Assembly (NCBI RefSeq): GCF_029626155.1
Contig: NZ_JARUBL010000001.1
Span: 7,034,501-7,098,500 of the forward strand
Length of the DNA: 64,000 nt
Source: Solwaraspora sp. WMMD1047
GTDB lineage: Bacteria; Actinomycetota; Actinomycetes; Mycobacteriales; Micromonosporaceae
Direction: 5' to 3'
Below are positions 54,392-63,989 of the stretch, one piece after another. Position 1 is the first letter of the stretch. Each line of letters begins with the position of its first letter. The notes below the pieces were generated by a model, which saw nothing but the letters and a program-made list of their open reading frames with translations, made no database searches and was not told the origin of the DNA. Made by a program: the position numbers and the translations under genes.

Positions 54392-55809
54392 GGCGCTACC
54401 GGACCGGCAGGCAGTGCCAGCATCTCCCGCAGCTCGGCCAACGCGGATCGCTCCCGCTCTACAACGGGTACCTGATCCAGAACCTTCCGGCCCATATCCA
54501 GCACCATGGCGGTACGGTGTGCGACCGGCACCGCGTCGATAACCGTCTGGGCGTGGGAGGCACCCTCGTCAAGGTAGCCGTCAATGACCATGCATCGGGC
54601 GGCGTGAAGTTGAACCTGCGCGCGGGAACGACGAGACGACGCCGGGTACAAAGTTAGGGCGTGCTCCTGCGCTTGGCGGGCGGTGTCGGTGTCGCCCAAG
54701 TGGGTTCCTACGTAGCTTGTGGTATGCCACAAACGGTGTTGCGGATAGCCGAAGGCAGTGCCCAGGTCCTGGGTCGCGCTGGCCGGAAGCTGCCCGTAGA
54801 GGTCGGCAAGGTGATTCACGGCGTCGCGGGCCTCGTCGGCCCGGCCGAGCAGTGCGTACGCCTGGGCGCGGGCACTGAGAGCTTCCGTAACGCCCGGGTA
54901 GGCGGCACTGCCACCGATAACGAGAGCTTCATCAGCGCGGGTAAGCGCGATGGTGAGGGGACGCCGGTCGTAGAGGGCGTGCGTCGCGTCGTGTCCACGT
55001 ATCCAGGTGCGAACGACCGGATCAGTGGATGCGTCGGCTGCATGCCGGGCGGCCCGCCACCACCTGCGGGCCGGCTGGAACTGACCGAGGTTTACCAGGC
55101 TCATGGCCATCACCCCGGCAAGCAGACCACTGACCCTCGACAGGCCCCGATACTGGGCACCCCGCGCGGCGTCTAGGGTTCCTTGGAGGTCAACGAGGTC
55201 CGCCGCGAGGTTGCTGACCAACACGGCCGGACGATCGGTGAAGTAGGCCCCGCCGTACTCGAAGGCGACTTCTTCCCACTCATCGACGTCCACGTCGGCG
55301 GCGTCTTTCCCGGTCAGGGAAGACACAAGACCGGAACGGATCACGTCGAGAGCCGGCGTAACAGCGCCAGCCGCAAGCGCGGTCAGGGCGTGCTGTAGCA
55401 GGATGCGGCGCCGCACGATGTCCTCCGGGTCCGTTCCGACGTCGCGACCTACGAGCGGACCGCGACGTCCGCGTTCTTCAAGTTGGGCCTGGCAGGCAGC
55501 CCCAACGGCATCGTCCGCGTCGGGTGCCTCGTCAAGATACTCTGCCTGCTTCGACAACCGGCCGTGTCCCTTCTCGGCGGGAGAGGGCTCGCCGCCGCTG
55601 AGGGCGGTTGCGGCAACGGTGAGGCCAAGAGCCTGTTCGTAATCCCGGACGAGGGCCGGCGTCACGTCTCGGGAGTCCACGTTGCGCTCAACGCGGCTTA
55701 GGTGGCCCTTATCCCGCCCAATCATGTCGGCAAGCTTGCCAAGGCCAACGCCCCTACTCTCCCGCGCGGCGCGCAAGTCCTGCCCGGTAATCACATGTCC
55801 TCCTGTCAT
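54388..55809 (-). CDS. XRE-family regulator with long helical (TPR-like) C-terminus
   Basis: 473 residues. HTH at the N-terminus (LRAARESRGVGLGKLADMIG, RDKGHLSRVERN), then about 350 residues of helical repeats (LVDLQGTLDAARGAQYRGLS, ALSARAQAYALLGRADEARD, HLGDTDTARQAQEHALTLYP) as in actinomycete regulators that bind small ligands or partner proteins. A palindrome 15 bases upstream of the start is a probable autoregulatory site. Confidence 0.88.
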   Translation of the reverse strand: MTGGHVITGQDLRAARESRGVGLGKLADMIGRDKGHLSRVERNVDSRDVTPALVRDYEQALGLTVAATALSGGEPSPAEKGHGRLSKQAEYLDEAPDADDAVGAACQAQLEERGRRGPLVGRDVGTDPEDIVRRRILLQHALTALAAGAVTPALDVIRSGLVSSLTGKDAADVDVDEWEEVAFEYGGAYFTDRPAVLVSNLAADLVDLQGTLDAARGAQYRGLSRVSGLLAGVMAMSLVNLGQFQPARRWWRAARHAADASTDPVVRTWIRGHDATHALYDRRPLTIALTRADEALVIGGSAAYPGVTEALSARAQAYALLGRADEARDAVNHLADLYGQLPASATQDLGTAFGYPQHRLWHTTSYVGTHLGDTDTARQAQEHALTLYPASSRRSRAQVQLHAARCMVIDGYLDEGASHAQTVIDAVPVAHRTAMVLDMGRKVLDQVPVVERERSALAELREMLALPAGPVAP

Positions 55810-55823
55810 TTCCGCGATTCACC

Positions 55824-55842
55824 GTTGCGGCAACACCGCAAC
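55824..55842. promoter_or_regulatory. Inverted repeat upstream of the XRE regulator
   Basis: GTTGCGG (55824-55830), CAACA, CCGCAAC (55836-55842): perfect 7-bp arms, 15 bases before the regulator start. The rest of the interval to 55976 shows nothing I can name. Confidence 0.45.
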
Positions 55843-55976
55843 CGTGACTCCGTCCGAACTAACGGTGATCCTCTCTGTGAGGGCGCGGGGCTGATGTGCA
55901 AACGCCGCCTGCCTCGCCGCCCACGACGACGGTACCGCCACAGGGGACTCGGTGTCGATGCAGGTGAGGTGGGTGC

Positions 55977-56159
55977 GTGGCATTCATGGTTGCACTCGCG
56001 CCCGGCGTGCTGGCCGGGCGCGACGTGACCCGACTGGCCTGCGTCCTGAATATGGATGGGGCGATGACGGTGGTTTGCACGCCATGGCGGGGCGTAGAGC
56101 CGTTGGCCATCGTCGAGGGCTGTCCGAGTGCTAGTGAACCCAATTCGGAGTGTGTCTAG
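55977..56159 (+). CDS. Possible small protein, 60 aa
   Basis: GTG 55977 with a GAGGTGGG stretch upstream; its TAG stop overlaps the GTG of the next gene by one base. Sequence (AFMVALAPGVLAGRDVTRLA, CVLNMDGAMTVVCTPWRGVE) matches nothing I know. The overlap suggests coupling, but coding bias is modest. Confidence 0.35.
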   Translation: MAFMVALAPGVLAGRDVTRLACVLNMDGAMTVVCTPWRGVEPLAIVEGCPSASEPNSECV

Positions 56160-56899
56160 TGAAGGCTGGCGACGCTATTAAGAGATTCAATGACTCCCCG
56201 GTGGTGCGTGACGGCGTCTCCGTGCTGTCGGGTGATGCGGCGGGCGTGTCGGGATCGGGTGGGGGGCGCCTCCGGCCCGGCCCGGGTTCCGGCACGCCCG
56301 CCACGGTTGCGGCGGCGTTTGTCTCGGTCGATGTTGGTGAGCGGTCCGGCTCGGGGGAGGTGGTTCGTGGGCCGAATGTGTTGTTGCGGCGGGCGCGGTT
56401 GGGGTTGGTGTCGCAGTCGGGTTCGGGTCGGCCGATGTCGCGGCAGGAGTTGGCTGATGCGGTGAACGTGGTGCTGCACAGGTTCGGTCCGCACGCGGGG
56501 TCCGCGACGGCGCGGTGGGTGGCCGGTCTGGAGCAGGATCGGGCGTGGTGGCCTCGGTTGTTGGCGCGGCGGGCGTTGCGTGAGGTGCTGGGTGCGGCGA
56601 CGGACGGGCAGCTGGGGTTGTTCGTGAACCGCCGGATGGACGTTCCTGTTGACGGGCTGGATCAGGAGGTTGGGCCGCTGGTATCGGCGGTGCCGTGGTC
56701 GGTGGGGTCGGGTGATGGGCTGCGGGTGGTGGTGCCGGCGGGGGGGATCACGGTCCGGCAGGTGCAGGGCCGGACCTGTGAGATCGGGATCGAGGCGGCG
56801 GGTGCGGTCACCTCGCTGCTGTGCGGTGCGAGTCCGGGTGACGTCGAGCGGCTGCCGGTGGGCACGCCGTTGGTTGTGGCTGTCGGTCGGGGGGTGTGA
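56159..56899 (+). CDS. HTH-containing protein of a mobile-element-type family
   Basis: 246 residues from GTG 56159 (GGAG eight bases upstream). Flexible Gly/Ser-rich N-terminus, then a DNA-binding region: VLLRRARLGLVSQSGSGRPM, SRQELADAVNVVLHRFG, RWVAGLEQDRAWWPRLLARR, ALREVLGAATDGQLGLFVNR. The same architecture recurs in the 57798-58070 product. The C-terminal 90 residues are beta-rich (VQGRTCEIGIEAAGAVTSLL). Third positions favour G strongly, unlike the C-rich genes nearby. Confidence 0.7.
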   Translation: MKAGDAIKRFNDSPVVRDGVSVLSGDAAGVSGSGGGRLRPGPGSGTPATVAAAFVSVDVGERSGSGEVVRGPNVLLRRARLGLVSQSGSGRPMSRQELADAVNVVLHRFGPHAGSATARWVAGLEQDRAWWPRLLARRALREVLGAATDGQLGLFVNRRMDVPVDGLDQEVGPLVSAVPWSVGSGDGLRVVVPAGGITVRQVQGRTCEIGIEAAGAVTSLLCGASPGDVERLPVGTPLVVAVGRGV

Positions 56900-56902
56900 G
56901 GG

Positions 56903-57796
56903 GTGACCGCCGTGGTGTCCGAGGCCGCCGGCTCTGAACTGGTGGTGAGGGGGCAGGTTGATCAGGCGTGTCGTGATCTGGGGCGGTTGTTGGGTGAGTA
57001 TCGGCGGGCGGCTGGGTTGTCTCAGGTGGTGTTGGCGGGGCGTATCGCCTATTCGCGTAGCACGGTGGCCACTGCTGAGAACGGTTCCGGGCGGGTGGCG
57101 GTGGAGTTCTGGGAGTCCTGCGACCGGGAGTTGGCCGCCGGTGGTGCCCTGGCGGTGGCGTACGGCCGTGTGCGGGCGTTGACGCGGGCTCTGCGGGAGC
57201 AGCGGGATCGGGAAGGGCGGCGTGTCCGGCAGGAACGGGCGCGGCGGTTCCTGGCGGACTCTCCTGTTCCGCTGGTGCCGGTTGACGCGGCGGTCGGCGG
57301 TCTACCTGGCGACCAAGGAGTTGGGGTGGCTTTTCGGGCTGAGGCGGCGGTGGTGGTCGGGTGTGGTTGTCCGTTGACAGTGGTGCGGTGGTCGGGGTGG
57401 GAGACCCGGGCGTTGCGGGAGGCGTTGCGGCTGACCGTCGGGCAGTTCGCTTCGCGGGTGCGGGTCCGTGCATCGTCGGTGACCGGCTGGGAGAGCCTCG
57501 CCGTCGCGGGTGGGCTGCGGCCGGGGACGCAGAGGTTGTTGGATGACCTGCTCGCGTCGATGGATGTGGACGGGCGTGCCCGGATGCGGGCGCTGCTGCG
57601 GGACTCCTGCGTCGATGAGGGCCAGTCCGTGCGGGGGCAGGTGGTCGACCGGCACGAGTGCGCCGCGTCCGGTCCAGCCGGACCGGACGCGGCGAGGTTG
57701 CACGCGCGGTCCGGACGGGTGCGTCGGGGCGGTCCGGTCCTGGTCCACGACGGCGCGCGTGGTGGCGGGGTGCGAGAGCGGAAGGGAGGTGAGTGA
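56903..57796 (+). CDS. Protein with two XRE-type HTH domains
   Basis: 297 residues from GTG 56903, 3 bases after the previous stop. First HTH: LGEYRRAAGLSQVVLAGRIA, YSRSTVATAENGSGRV (about 30-65). Second: LREALRLTVGQFASRVRVRA, SSVTGWESLAVAGG (about 175-210). The second half resembles the product at 59167-59715. Probable transcription regulator; the duplicated domain could bind two half-sites. Confidence 0.75.
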   Translation: MTAVVSEAAGSELVVRGQVDQACRDLGRLLGEYRRAAGLSQVVLAGRIAYSRSTVATAENGSGRVAVEFWESCDRELAAGGALAVAYGRVRALTRALREQRDREGRRVRQERARRFLADSPVPLVPVDAAVGGLPGDQGVGVAFRAEAAVVVGCGCPLTVVRWSGWETRALREALRLTVGQFASRVRVRASSVTGWESLAVAGGLRPGTQRLLDDLLASMDVDGRARMRALLRDSCVDEGQSVRGQVVDRHECAASGPAGPDAARLHARSGRVRRGGPVLVHDGARGGGVRERKGGE

Positions 57797-57797
57797 A

Positions 57798-58070
57798 GTG
57801 CAGGAACCGAATGATCTTCTTCGGGCGGCCCGATTGCGGCGGTCGCGGTCGGGAGCGGGGCCGTTTTCCCGGCAGGAGTTGGCGAACAGGCTCAACGGCG
57901 TGTTGTCGGCCTTGACGGGCAAGGAATACACGCTGGACGCGAATTATGTGGGCAAGTTGGAGCGGGGGGTTATCCGCTGGCCCCATGCCGACTACCGGCA
58001 GGCGTTGCGGACGATTCTCGGCGCGGCCTCTGACGCCGAACTCGGCCTGTATCTGAGACAGGGACGGTGA
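57798..58070 (+). CDS. Small HTH protein, 90 aa
   Basis: GTG 57798 with GGGAGG nine bases upstream. NDLLRAARLRRSRSGAGPFS, RQELANRLNGVLSALTGKEY, VGKLERGVIRWPHADYRQAL, RTILGAASDAELGLYLRQGR: a single-domain version of the DNA-binding region in the 56159-56899 protein. Confidence 0.75.
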   Translation: MQEPNDLLRAARLRRSRSGAGPFSRQELANRLNGVLSALTGKEYTLDANYVGKLERGVIRWPHADYRQALRTILGAASDAELGLYLRQGR

Positions 58071-58118
58071 CGTATGCCCCGGCGTGACGGCCATTTTGTG
58101 GTGAGGGAGGAAAAGGGC

Positions 58119-58367
58119 GTGGCGACGTATCACGGTGGCGGTCAGGTCGACCGCGCGCAGCAGATGTTGCAGCGGCACACGGTGTCCAGCGCGGACGGGT
58201 TATGCCTGGCCTGTCAGGTGCCCGCGCCGTGTGTCCATCACGAACGGGCGGCCAGGGTGTTCGCGTGCGCGGTGCGGTTGCCTCGCCGGGTGCCAGGAGC
58301 GACCCGGCCGGAGTTGATCGGCGCCCGCCGAGTTGGTGCGGCGGGCCTGTTCACCAGGACCGGTTGA
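58119..58367 (+). CDS. Hypothetical protein with CxxC, 82 aa
   Basis: GTG 58119 is chosen because GGGAGG (58105-58110) lies eight bases before it; ATG 58074 has no ribosome site. Contains LCLACQVPAPCVHHERAARV, a possible zinc-binding Cys/His set. Not recognised otherwise. Part of the same plus-strand run. Confidence 0.6.
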   Translation: MATYHGGGQVDRAQQMLQRHTVSSADGLCLACQVPAPCVHHERAARVFACAVRLPRRVPGATRPELIGARRVGAAGLFTRTG

Positions 58368-58377
58368 GGTGTCTGTG

Positions 58378-58713
58378 GTGTCGGCGGTGACGAACGGCAT
58401 CGGGGTGGCCGCCGGTGATGTGGTGTACGTGGGGCGGTCGGCGAGTGTGCAGTTCAGCGGGACATCAGCGTTCGTGTTCCGGGTGATCCGTGTCGATGAC
58501 CGTCCCACCTACCACGGCTGGGCCTGGCTGGAGGGCTACCAGCTCGACCGCAACGGCGACGCGGTGGACCGCCGGGAGATTTTCGTCCGGCCCGCCGGAC
58601 TTCGACGGTTCGCGAGGGCGTCGGCCTCGCCGGTTCGGACACCGTATGTCCGCCGGTTCGAGGACGCGGGCGCGTCGCTGCGGAATGCGCCCGCGCGCCT
58701 CGTCGGCAGGTGA
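58378..58713 (+). CDS. Hypothetical protein, 111 aa
   Basis: Several GTG starts are possible (58369, 58375, 58378); 58378 has the best spacing to GAGG. Beta-rich N-terminal half (GDVVYVGRSASVQFSGTSAF, VFRVIRVDDRPTYHGWAWLE, GYQLDRNGDAVDRREIFVRP), the pattern of a small KOW/SH3-like domain, followed by a basic tail. Function unknown; similar proteins occur beside HTH genes of actinomycete elements. Confidence 0.6.
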   Translation: MSAVTNGIGVAAGDVVYVGRSASVQFSGTSAFVFRVIRVDDRPTYHGWAWLEGYQLDRNGDAVDRREIFVRPAGLRRFARASASPVRTPYVRRFEDAGASLRNAPARLVGR

Positions 58714-58788
58714 CGGTGAATGGACGCGCGGGAAGGCGTCCCGCGACTGCGGGCGCCTCTGGAAGCGAACGGCACATGGAGGACAGCA

Positions 58789-59106
58789 GTGGCGAGTAGC
58801 CCGCATCAGCCCTGGTGCGACCCGCACGAATGCACGGCGGACTTCACCGACTTCCATCCCGACGCCTCACCTGCCACCCACGCCAGCCGCTGGTACGAGT
58901 GCGATCCGCCGGGCGGCCGGCAGGCGGTCGAGGTGGAGATGCAACTCGTGGAGTACGTCGATGATCCCCACCCGAGAACGTTCATCCGCATCGCCCGCAG
59001 CGACTTCGAGGACCGGCAGGTCTTCCACCTCACCGTCGACCAGGGCCACGCCGTCCACCAGACGCTGACCGAGATCCTCGCCCACGCGACCTCGGGGCGG
59101 AGGTGA
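58789..59106 (+). CDS. Element-associated hypothetical protein with PWCDPHECTAD motif
   Basis: 105 residues from GTG 58789 with GGAGG six bases upstream; an upstream ATG (58720) would add 23 residues but lacks a site. HQPWCDPHECTADFTDFHPD at the start, then RQAVEVEMQLVEYVDD and VFHLTVDQGHAVHQTLTEIL. Same family as the protein at 16434-16811. Confidence 0.65.
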   Translation: MASSPHQPWCDPHECTADFTDFHPDASPATHASRWYECDPPGGRQAVEVEMQLVEYVDDPHPRTFIRIARSDFEDRQVFHLTVDQGHAVHQTLTEILAHATSGRR

Positions 59107-59166
59107 TGCCGCCGGCATCGACCCCGGCACGACAACAGGCTGTTCCACGAAAGGAGAACGGGCATC

Positions 59167-59715
59167 ATGACCGACACCGACACCGACACCGGTAGCCCGG
59201 CGACCGACCCGCACCTCGGCCCCGTCGACCCGTCCGGCCGGCACGTCGCCGGCATCGGCGACACCGCGACCCGCGGCCCGGCCCGGCCGCGCGCCGAGGC
59301 GGACGTGCCCGAAGCGTCGACGGTCGCGGGCGCCCTGGCCGGACGCGACGCCGCACGCCCGGCGGGGCCAGGTGAGCCGGCGCCGGTCGCGTCGCGCGGG
59401 TGCGGGTGCGCGGTAACCGTCAGCCAGTGGACCGGACGGGAGTCACGGGCACTGCGAGAGGCGCTACGGATGAGCCTGCGCGCGTTCGCCCAGCACCTCG
59501 GTGTCAGTACCAGCACCGTATCCGGCTGGGAAAACCGCAACCCGAAACCGCTGCGGCTGGCCACACAGGCGGTGTTGGACCAGGCGCTCACCCTCGCCGA
59601 CGCCGACACGAGAACCCGATTCGGTCTGATCCTCGCCGCCGTCTCGGACAAGGCGTCCGGCGCGGAGAACGGCAGGGCGCACCGCGTCGCGGGTGGTTCC
59701 ACCGTGTCGCCGTAG
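59167..59715 (+). CDS. XRE-family HTH protein
   Basis: 182 residues from ATG 59167 (AAGGAG upstream). Disordered Thr/Asp/Pro-rich first half, a CGC motif, then HTH: SRALREALRMSLRAFAQHLG, VSTSTVSGWENRNPKPLRLA, TQAVLDQALTLADADTRTRF. Similar to the second half of the 56903-57796 product. Last of the HTH run before the enzyme operon. Confidence 0.75.
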   Translation: MTDTDTDTGSPATDPHLGPVDPSGRHVAGIGDTATRGPARPRAEADVPEASTVAGALAGRDAARPAGPGEPAPVASRGCGCAVTVSQWTGRESRALREALRMSLRAFAQHLGVSTSTVSGWENRNPKPLRLATQAVLDQALTLADADTRTRFGLILAAVSDKASGAENGRAHRVAGGSTVSP

Positions 59716-59819
59716 GGGCGGGAACGGGCGCGTACCGAGTCCTGACATCCGGGCACCATCGGTCGGCCTATGGGAGAGGGCCGTGTTCAGAACGCCGGTT
59801 GAACAGGGAGGAGTCAGAC

Positions 59820-59843
59820 GTGACCGGCGCTAACGATCCCTAG
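59820..59843 (+). other. Seven-codon mini-frame with strong ribosome site
   Basis: GGGAGGAG (59806-59813) lies six bases before GTG 59820, which opens MTGANDP and stops at TAG 59841-59843. It sits between the HTH gene and the radical SAM gene. It may be a leader peptide or a chance frame; the remaining interval to 60002 shows no other structure. Confidence 0.25.
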
Positions 59844-60002
59844 CGGGCGGTGACGACACCGCGCCGGCCCGACCGGTGCTCATCTGGGCTGGAGTCCAGC
59901 AGCGCCGCACCGGGCGTTGTTTCCCCGTCCTGTCTACGCAGGTGTGGACGGGCCGTTGCACCTCCCTTTCCGTGCCACGCGCTCGATGAAGTGGAGATCC
60001 CC

Positions 60003-60992
60003 GTGCTCGACGAAGGTGACATCCGCACCATGCTCACGCTGCGAGGCTCTGAGCGAGAAGAACTGTTCATTCAGGCCCGTGCTGCCCGCGCTGACGTGTA
60101 CGGCGACCGGGTGGTCGTGCGCGCGGTCGTCGAGGTGACGAACCTGTGCCGGGTCGACTGCGACTTCTGCCCGATGCGGCGCTCCAACACCAGGGTCAAC
60201 GACGTGTTCCACCAGACGCCGGCTGAGATGGTCGAGACCGCGATCGGCGTGCACGCCCTCGGGGTCGATGTGATCTGCCTTCAGGGCGGCGAGGTGCCGC
60301 AGACGACCAGGTCGGTCGGAGCGGCGCTGCCCACGATCGCCGAACTGTACGGCGGCAGGGTGGAGCTGCTGCTGAACCTGGGCAACAAGACCCGCGCCGA
60401 GTACGCCTGGCTGCGCGAGCAGGGTGCGACGAGTTACATCATCAAGCACGAGACCTCGGACGCGGCCCTGTACCTGCGCACGCGCCACGAGGCACTCGAC
60501 CGGCGGCTGGAGTGCATCGCGGACCTGCTGAACCTCGGCTACCGCGTCGGCTCGGGAATGATCATCGGCCTGCCCGGTCAAAGCCTCGACAGCATCGCGC
60601 GCGACATCGTGCTGTGCCGCGACATGGGCGTCCACATGATGTCAGCGGCACCGTTCGTCCCCGCACCAGACACCCCTTTGGCCGATGCTCCTGCCGGCGA
60701 CGTCGAGCTGACCCTGAACGTGATCGCCGCGATGCGGCTCGCTCAGCCGGCGTGGACGATCCCCTCGGTCAGCGCCATGCGCGCCAATGTCGAAGGCGGG
60801 CAGCGTCGCGGGTTCGACGCCGGGGCGAACCTCATCGTCTTCAACGCCACCCCGGCGGACTTCCGCGACAGGTACCTGATCTACGGCAAGGACCGAAAAG
60901 TGTCCAGCTACGAGTACGTCATGGACGTCGTCACCCAAGCTGGCCTGACACCGGGTGGCTCGGTGTTCCTGACCGAACCCGGCAGGCCCTGA
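60003..60992 (+). CDS. Radical SAM protein (BioB/HydE-like)
   Basis: 329 residues; GTG 60003 with TGGAGA six bases upstream (GTG 59991 possible). N-terminal helical part like biotin synthase (DIRTMLTLRGSEREELFIQA), then the 4Fe-4S/SAM motif CRVDCDFCPM, the GGE-type loop LQGGEVPQTT, and GYRVGSGMIIGLPGQS. Belongs to the BioB/HydE/PylB branch. Overlaps the nucleotidyltransferase start by one base. The substrate is unknown, possibly a sugar nucleotide given its neighbours. Confidence 0.85.
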   Translation: MLDEGDIRTMLTLRGSEREELFIQARAARADVYGDRVVVRAVVEVTNLCRVDCDFCPMRRSNTRVNDVFHQTPAEMVETAIGVHALGVDVICLQGGEVPQTTRSVGAALPTIAELYGGRVELLLNLGNKTRAEYAWLREQGATSYIIKHETSDAALYLRTRHEALDRRLECIADLLNLGYRVGSGMIIGLPGQSLDSIARDIVLCRDMGVHMMSAAPFVPAPDTPLADAPAGDVELTLNVIAAMRLAQPAWTIPSVSAMRANVEGGQRRGFDAGANLIVFNATPADFRDRYLIYGKDRKVSSYEYVMDVVTQAGLTPGGSVFLTEPGRP

Positions 60993-61731
60993 TGGCGCTT
61001 CCGGTCACGACGGTCGACCACCCGGTCATCATCCTCGCCCGCGGTCTCGGTACCCGCCTACAAGCGGTCGCGCGAGGCAAACACAAGACCGTCGAAATGG
61101 TGGGAGACCGCCCGATCCTCGGCTGGATCTTGCAGGAGCTACGCGCGGTCCGGCCCGCGCGGCTGTACCTGCACCTGCGTGAACCCGACGCGGAGGCCGC
61201 CGTGCTCGCGGCCGGGCACCTCCAGCCGGTAGAGATCAGCATCGGCCCCCCGACCGGCTACCTGCCCGACGTCGTGGACTGCGCCCGCTACGGCGAACGG
61301 TTCAGCGTGATCGAGGCAGACACCATCACCCATCCCGGCGCACTGCGCAACTTCCTCATCCTCGCCGACCAGCTCGGCCCGCACGCCGACCTGTCTATGG
61401 GTGTCGCACCCGCCAGCGCCAATCCGAACGGACCCGCTGTCGTGGTCAACGCCAACGGGCTGGTCACCGCAGTGAGCTGGAACGCCCAGCCGTCCGGCCT
61501 GGTGCCGCTGGGGGCATGGCACTGGACACGACACATGCTCACCGACGCGCCAGCCTTCGCGACCCGATCGACCAGCATCGCCGACTACATCACCTGGAGC
61601 ATCCCGCGCGGTGCGCTCGTCGCACCGATCGGATTCCCCGCCGGACACAACATCAACACCCCGGCAGACCTCGACCACGCCCGGCAGCAGATCCGGGCGT
61701 GGACCACTCTTGAAGAACGGAGCATCACCGC

Positions 61732-61735
<4 letters not shown>
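60992..61735 (+). CDS. Nucleotidyltransferase-fold protein (sugar-nucleotide type)
   Basis: 247 residues from ATG 60992. N-terminal VIILARGLGTRLQAVARGKH corresponds to the GGxGTRL..K nucleotide-binding motif (first Gly replaced by Ala-Arg), then VEMVGDRPILGWILQELRAV, EADTITHPGALRNFLILADQ and GFPAGHNINTPADLDHARQQ. Such enzymes make NDP-sugars or cyclitol nucleotides. Overlaps the next gene by 4 bases. Confidence 0.85.
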
Positions 61736-62791
<1,056 letters not shown>

Positions 62792-62805
<14 letters not shown>

Positions 62806-63238
62806 CCAACTCCCGGTACTGCGGGGAGTCCAGAAAACGCGGGACGATCTGGCCATAGGCCCGCCCGAACTCCAGGGCGCGCACGTCAGCGCCGTCGATG
62901 AACCGCATCGCGGCCCCCTCCCCGCACACCACATCCCCATCCGTGGCGTCGGTCGGCGCGTAGAAGATCGAGAACTCGCCGACCGCGCCAGGGAACTTCG
63001 CCGACGGAGCGACGCCCTGCCAGAACAGCCGCAGTTCCTCGACCTTCAGGCCGGTCTCCTCCAGCAACTCCCGGTGAGCGGCAGCCAACGCGTCCTCACC
63101 CGGATCAACGTTGCCACCGGGCAGACACCAACGGTGCGGGTCCACGCGGGTGTTGCCGTCACGAAGCTGCAACAACAACCGACCTCCCCGATCGACCAAG
63201 ATCACACCCGCGATTCGCGCATCCACTCGCACAGCCAC
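62792..63238 (-). CDS. NUDIX hydrolase
   Basis: 148 residues from GTG 63238. Complete Nudix box GGNVDPGEDALAAAHRELLE followed by ETGL, in a frame with ILVDRGGRLLLQLRDGNTRV before it and FSIFYAPTDATDGDVVCGEG after it. Hydrolyses a nucleoside diphosphate linked to another group. Convergent with the epimerase gene, overlapping by 14 bases. A nucleotide-sugar substrate would fit the neighbours. Confidence 0.9.
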
Positions 63239-63419
63239 GCAGCGCAGCCTAGCCCCGGACGCAACAACCCCGACCACAAGCCGCCATCAGGCCGGACATC
63301 CAAGGCAGCCAACATCCGGCCACACCGAGCGGGTCAACGCCAGCACGTCCTTCGCCAACCGCCTCATCCCCGAGCAGGCCACCTCGTGGTCAACGCCGAC
63401 GACGGCGCGATGGAGGTTG

Positions 63420-63989
63420 TTACCGGCGATCTGACACGGGCGTCACGGCCGATGCCCTTCGCAGTTGGGCGTGTCCGAGCCCCACTCTTACCGGCTGCCG
63501 GCCGTTGTGTCGGAACCGCAGCAGATCCGCCGTGTCGATGGTGGTCTCGCCCAGGTCCAGAGTCCGCCGGCTGGTCACCCAGTCCACCAGCCCTTGCCGG
63601 TCGCGGACCTCGCCCGTGAAGTGCACCAGCGTGGCGTACCAGATGTCCCTGTGATAGCTGTCCTCGAACCAGCCGTCTGGCCCCAACTGCTCGCCGAGCC
63701 GATCAGCGAACTCGTCAGCAGCACCGTCAAGGGGAAACGCGCACACCATCACCCCCGACGGCGTCAGCGTCAGCCCGCTCAACCTGAACCGCACCGGCCG
63801 GCACGCCGCCGCCGCCCGGCCCATCGCGGCCACGCAGCGACCTGCCAGCGCGTCACCGACAGGAACATGGCGACGATGAACCTGAATGGCGCGGACCGTG
63901 AAATGCACCGCCTCCGGAGCGCCGGTCGGCCAATGCCACGGGCCGGCCACTGCCATCACCTCGGCGGTCACCGCAGCCAGCCTCCGCAC
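63420..63989 (-). CDS. 2H-phosphoesterase-like (2'-5' RNA ligase superfamily) protein
   Basis: 189 residues from GTG 63989; the frame remains open to the window edge, so the true start may be beyond. Two H-x-T motifs, HFT in EAVHFTVRAIQVHR and HFT in YATLVHFTGEVRD, about 100 residues apart, give the 2H signature. Conserved LSGLTLTPSGVMVCAFPLDG between them. Such enzymes hydrolyse 2',3'-cyclic or 2'-5' phosphodiester bonds. The 181-base interval 63239-63419 shows no feature. Confidence 0.65.
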   Translation of the reverse strand: MRRLAAVTAEVMAVAGPWHWPTGAPEAVHFTVRAIQVHRRHVPVGDALAGRCVAAMGRAAAACRPVRFRLSGLTLTPSGVMVCAFPLDGAADEFADRLGEQLGPDGWFEDSYHRDIWYATLVHFTGEVRDRQGLVDWVTSRRTLDLGETTIDTADLLRFRHNGRQPVRVGLGHAQLRRASAVTPVSDRR

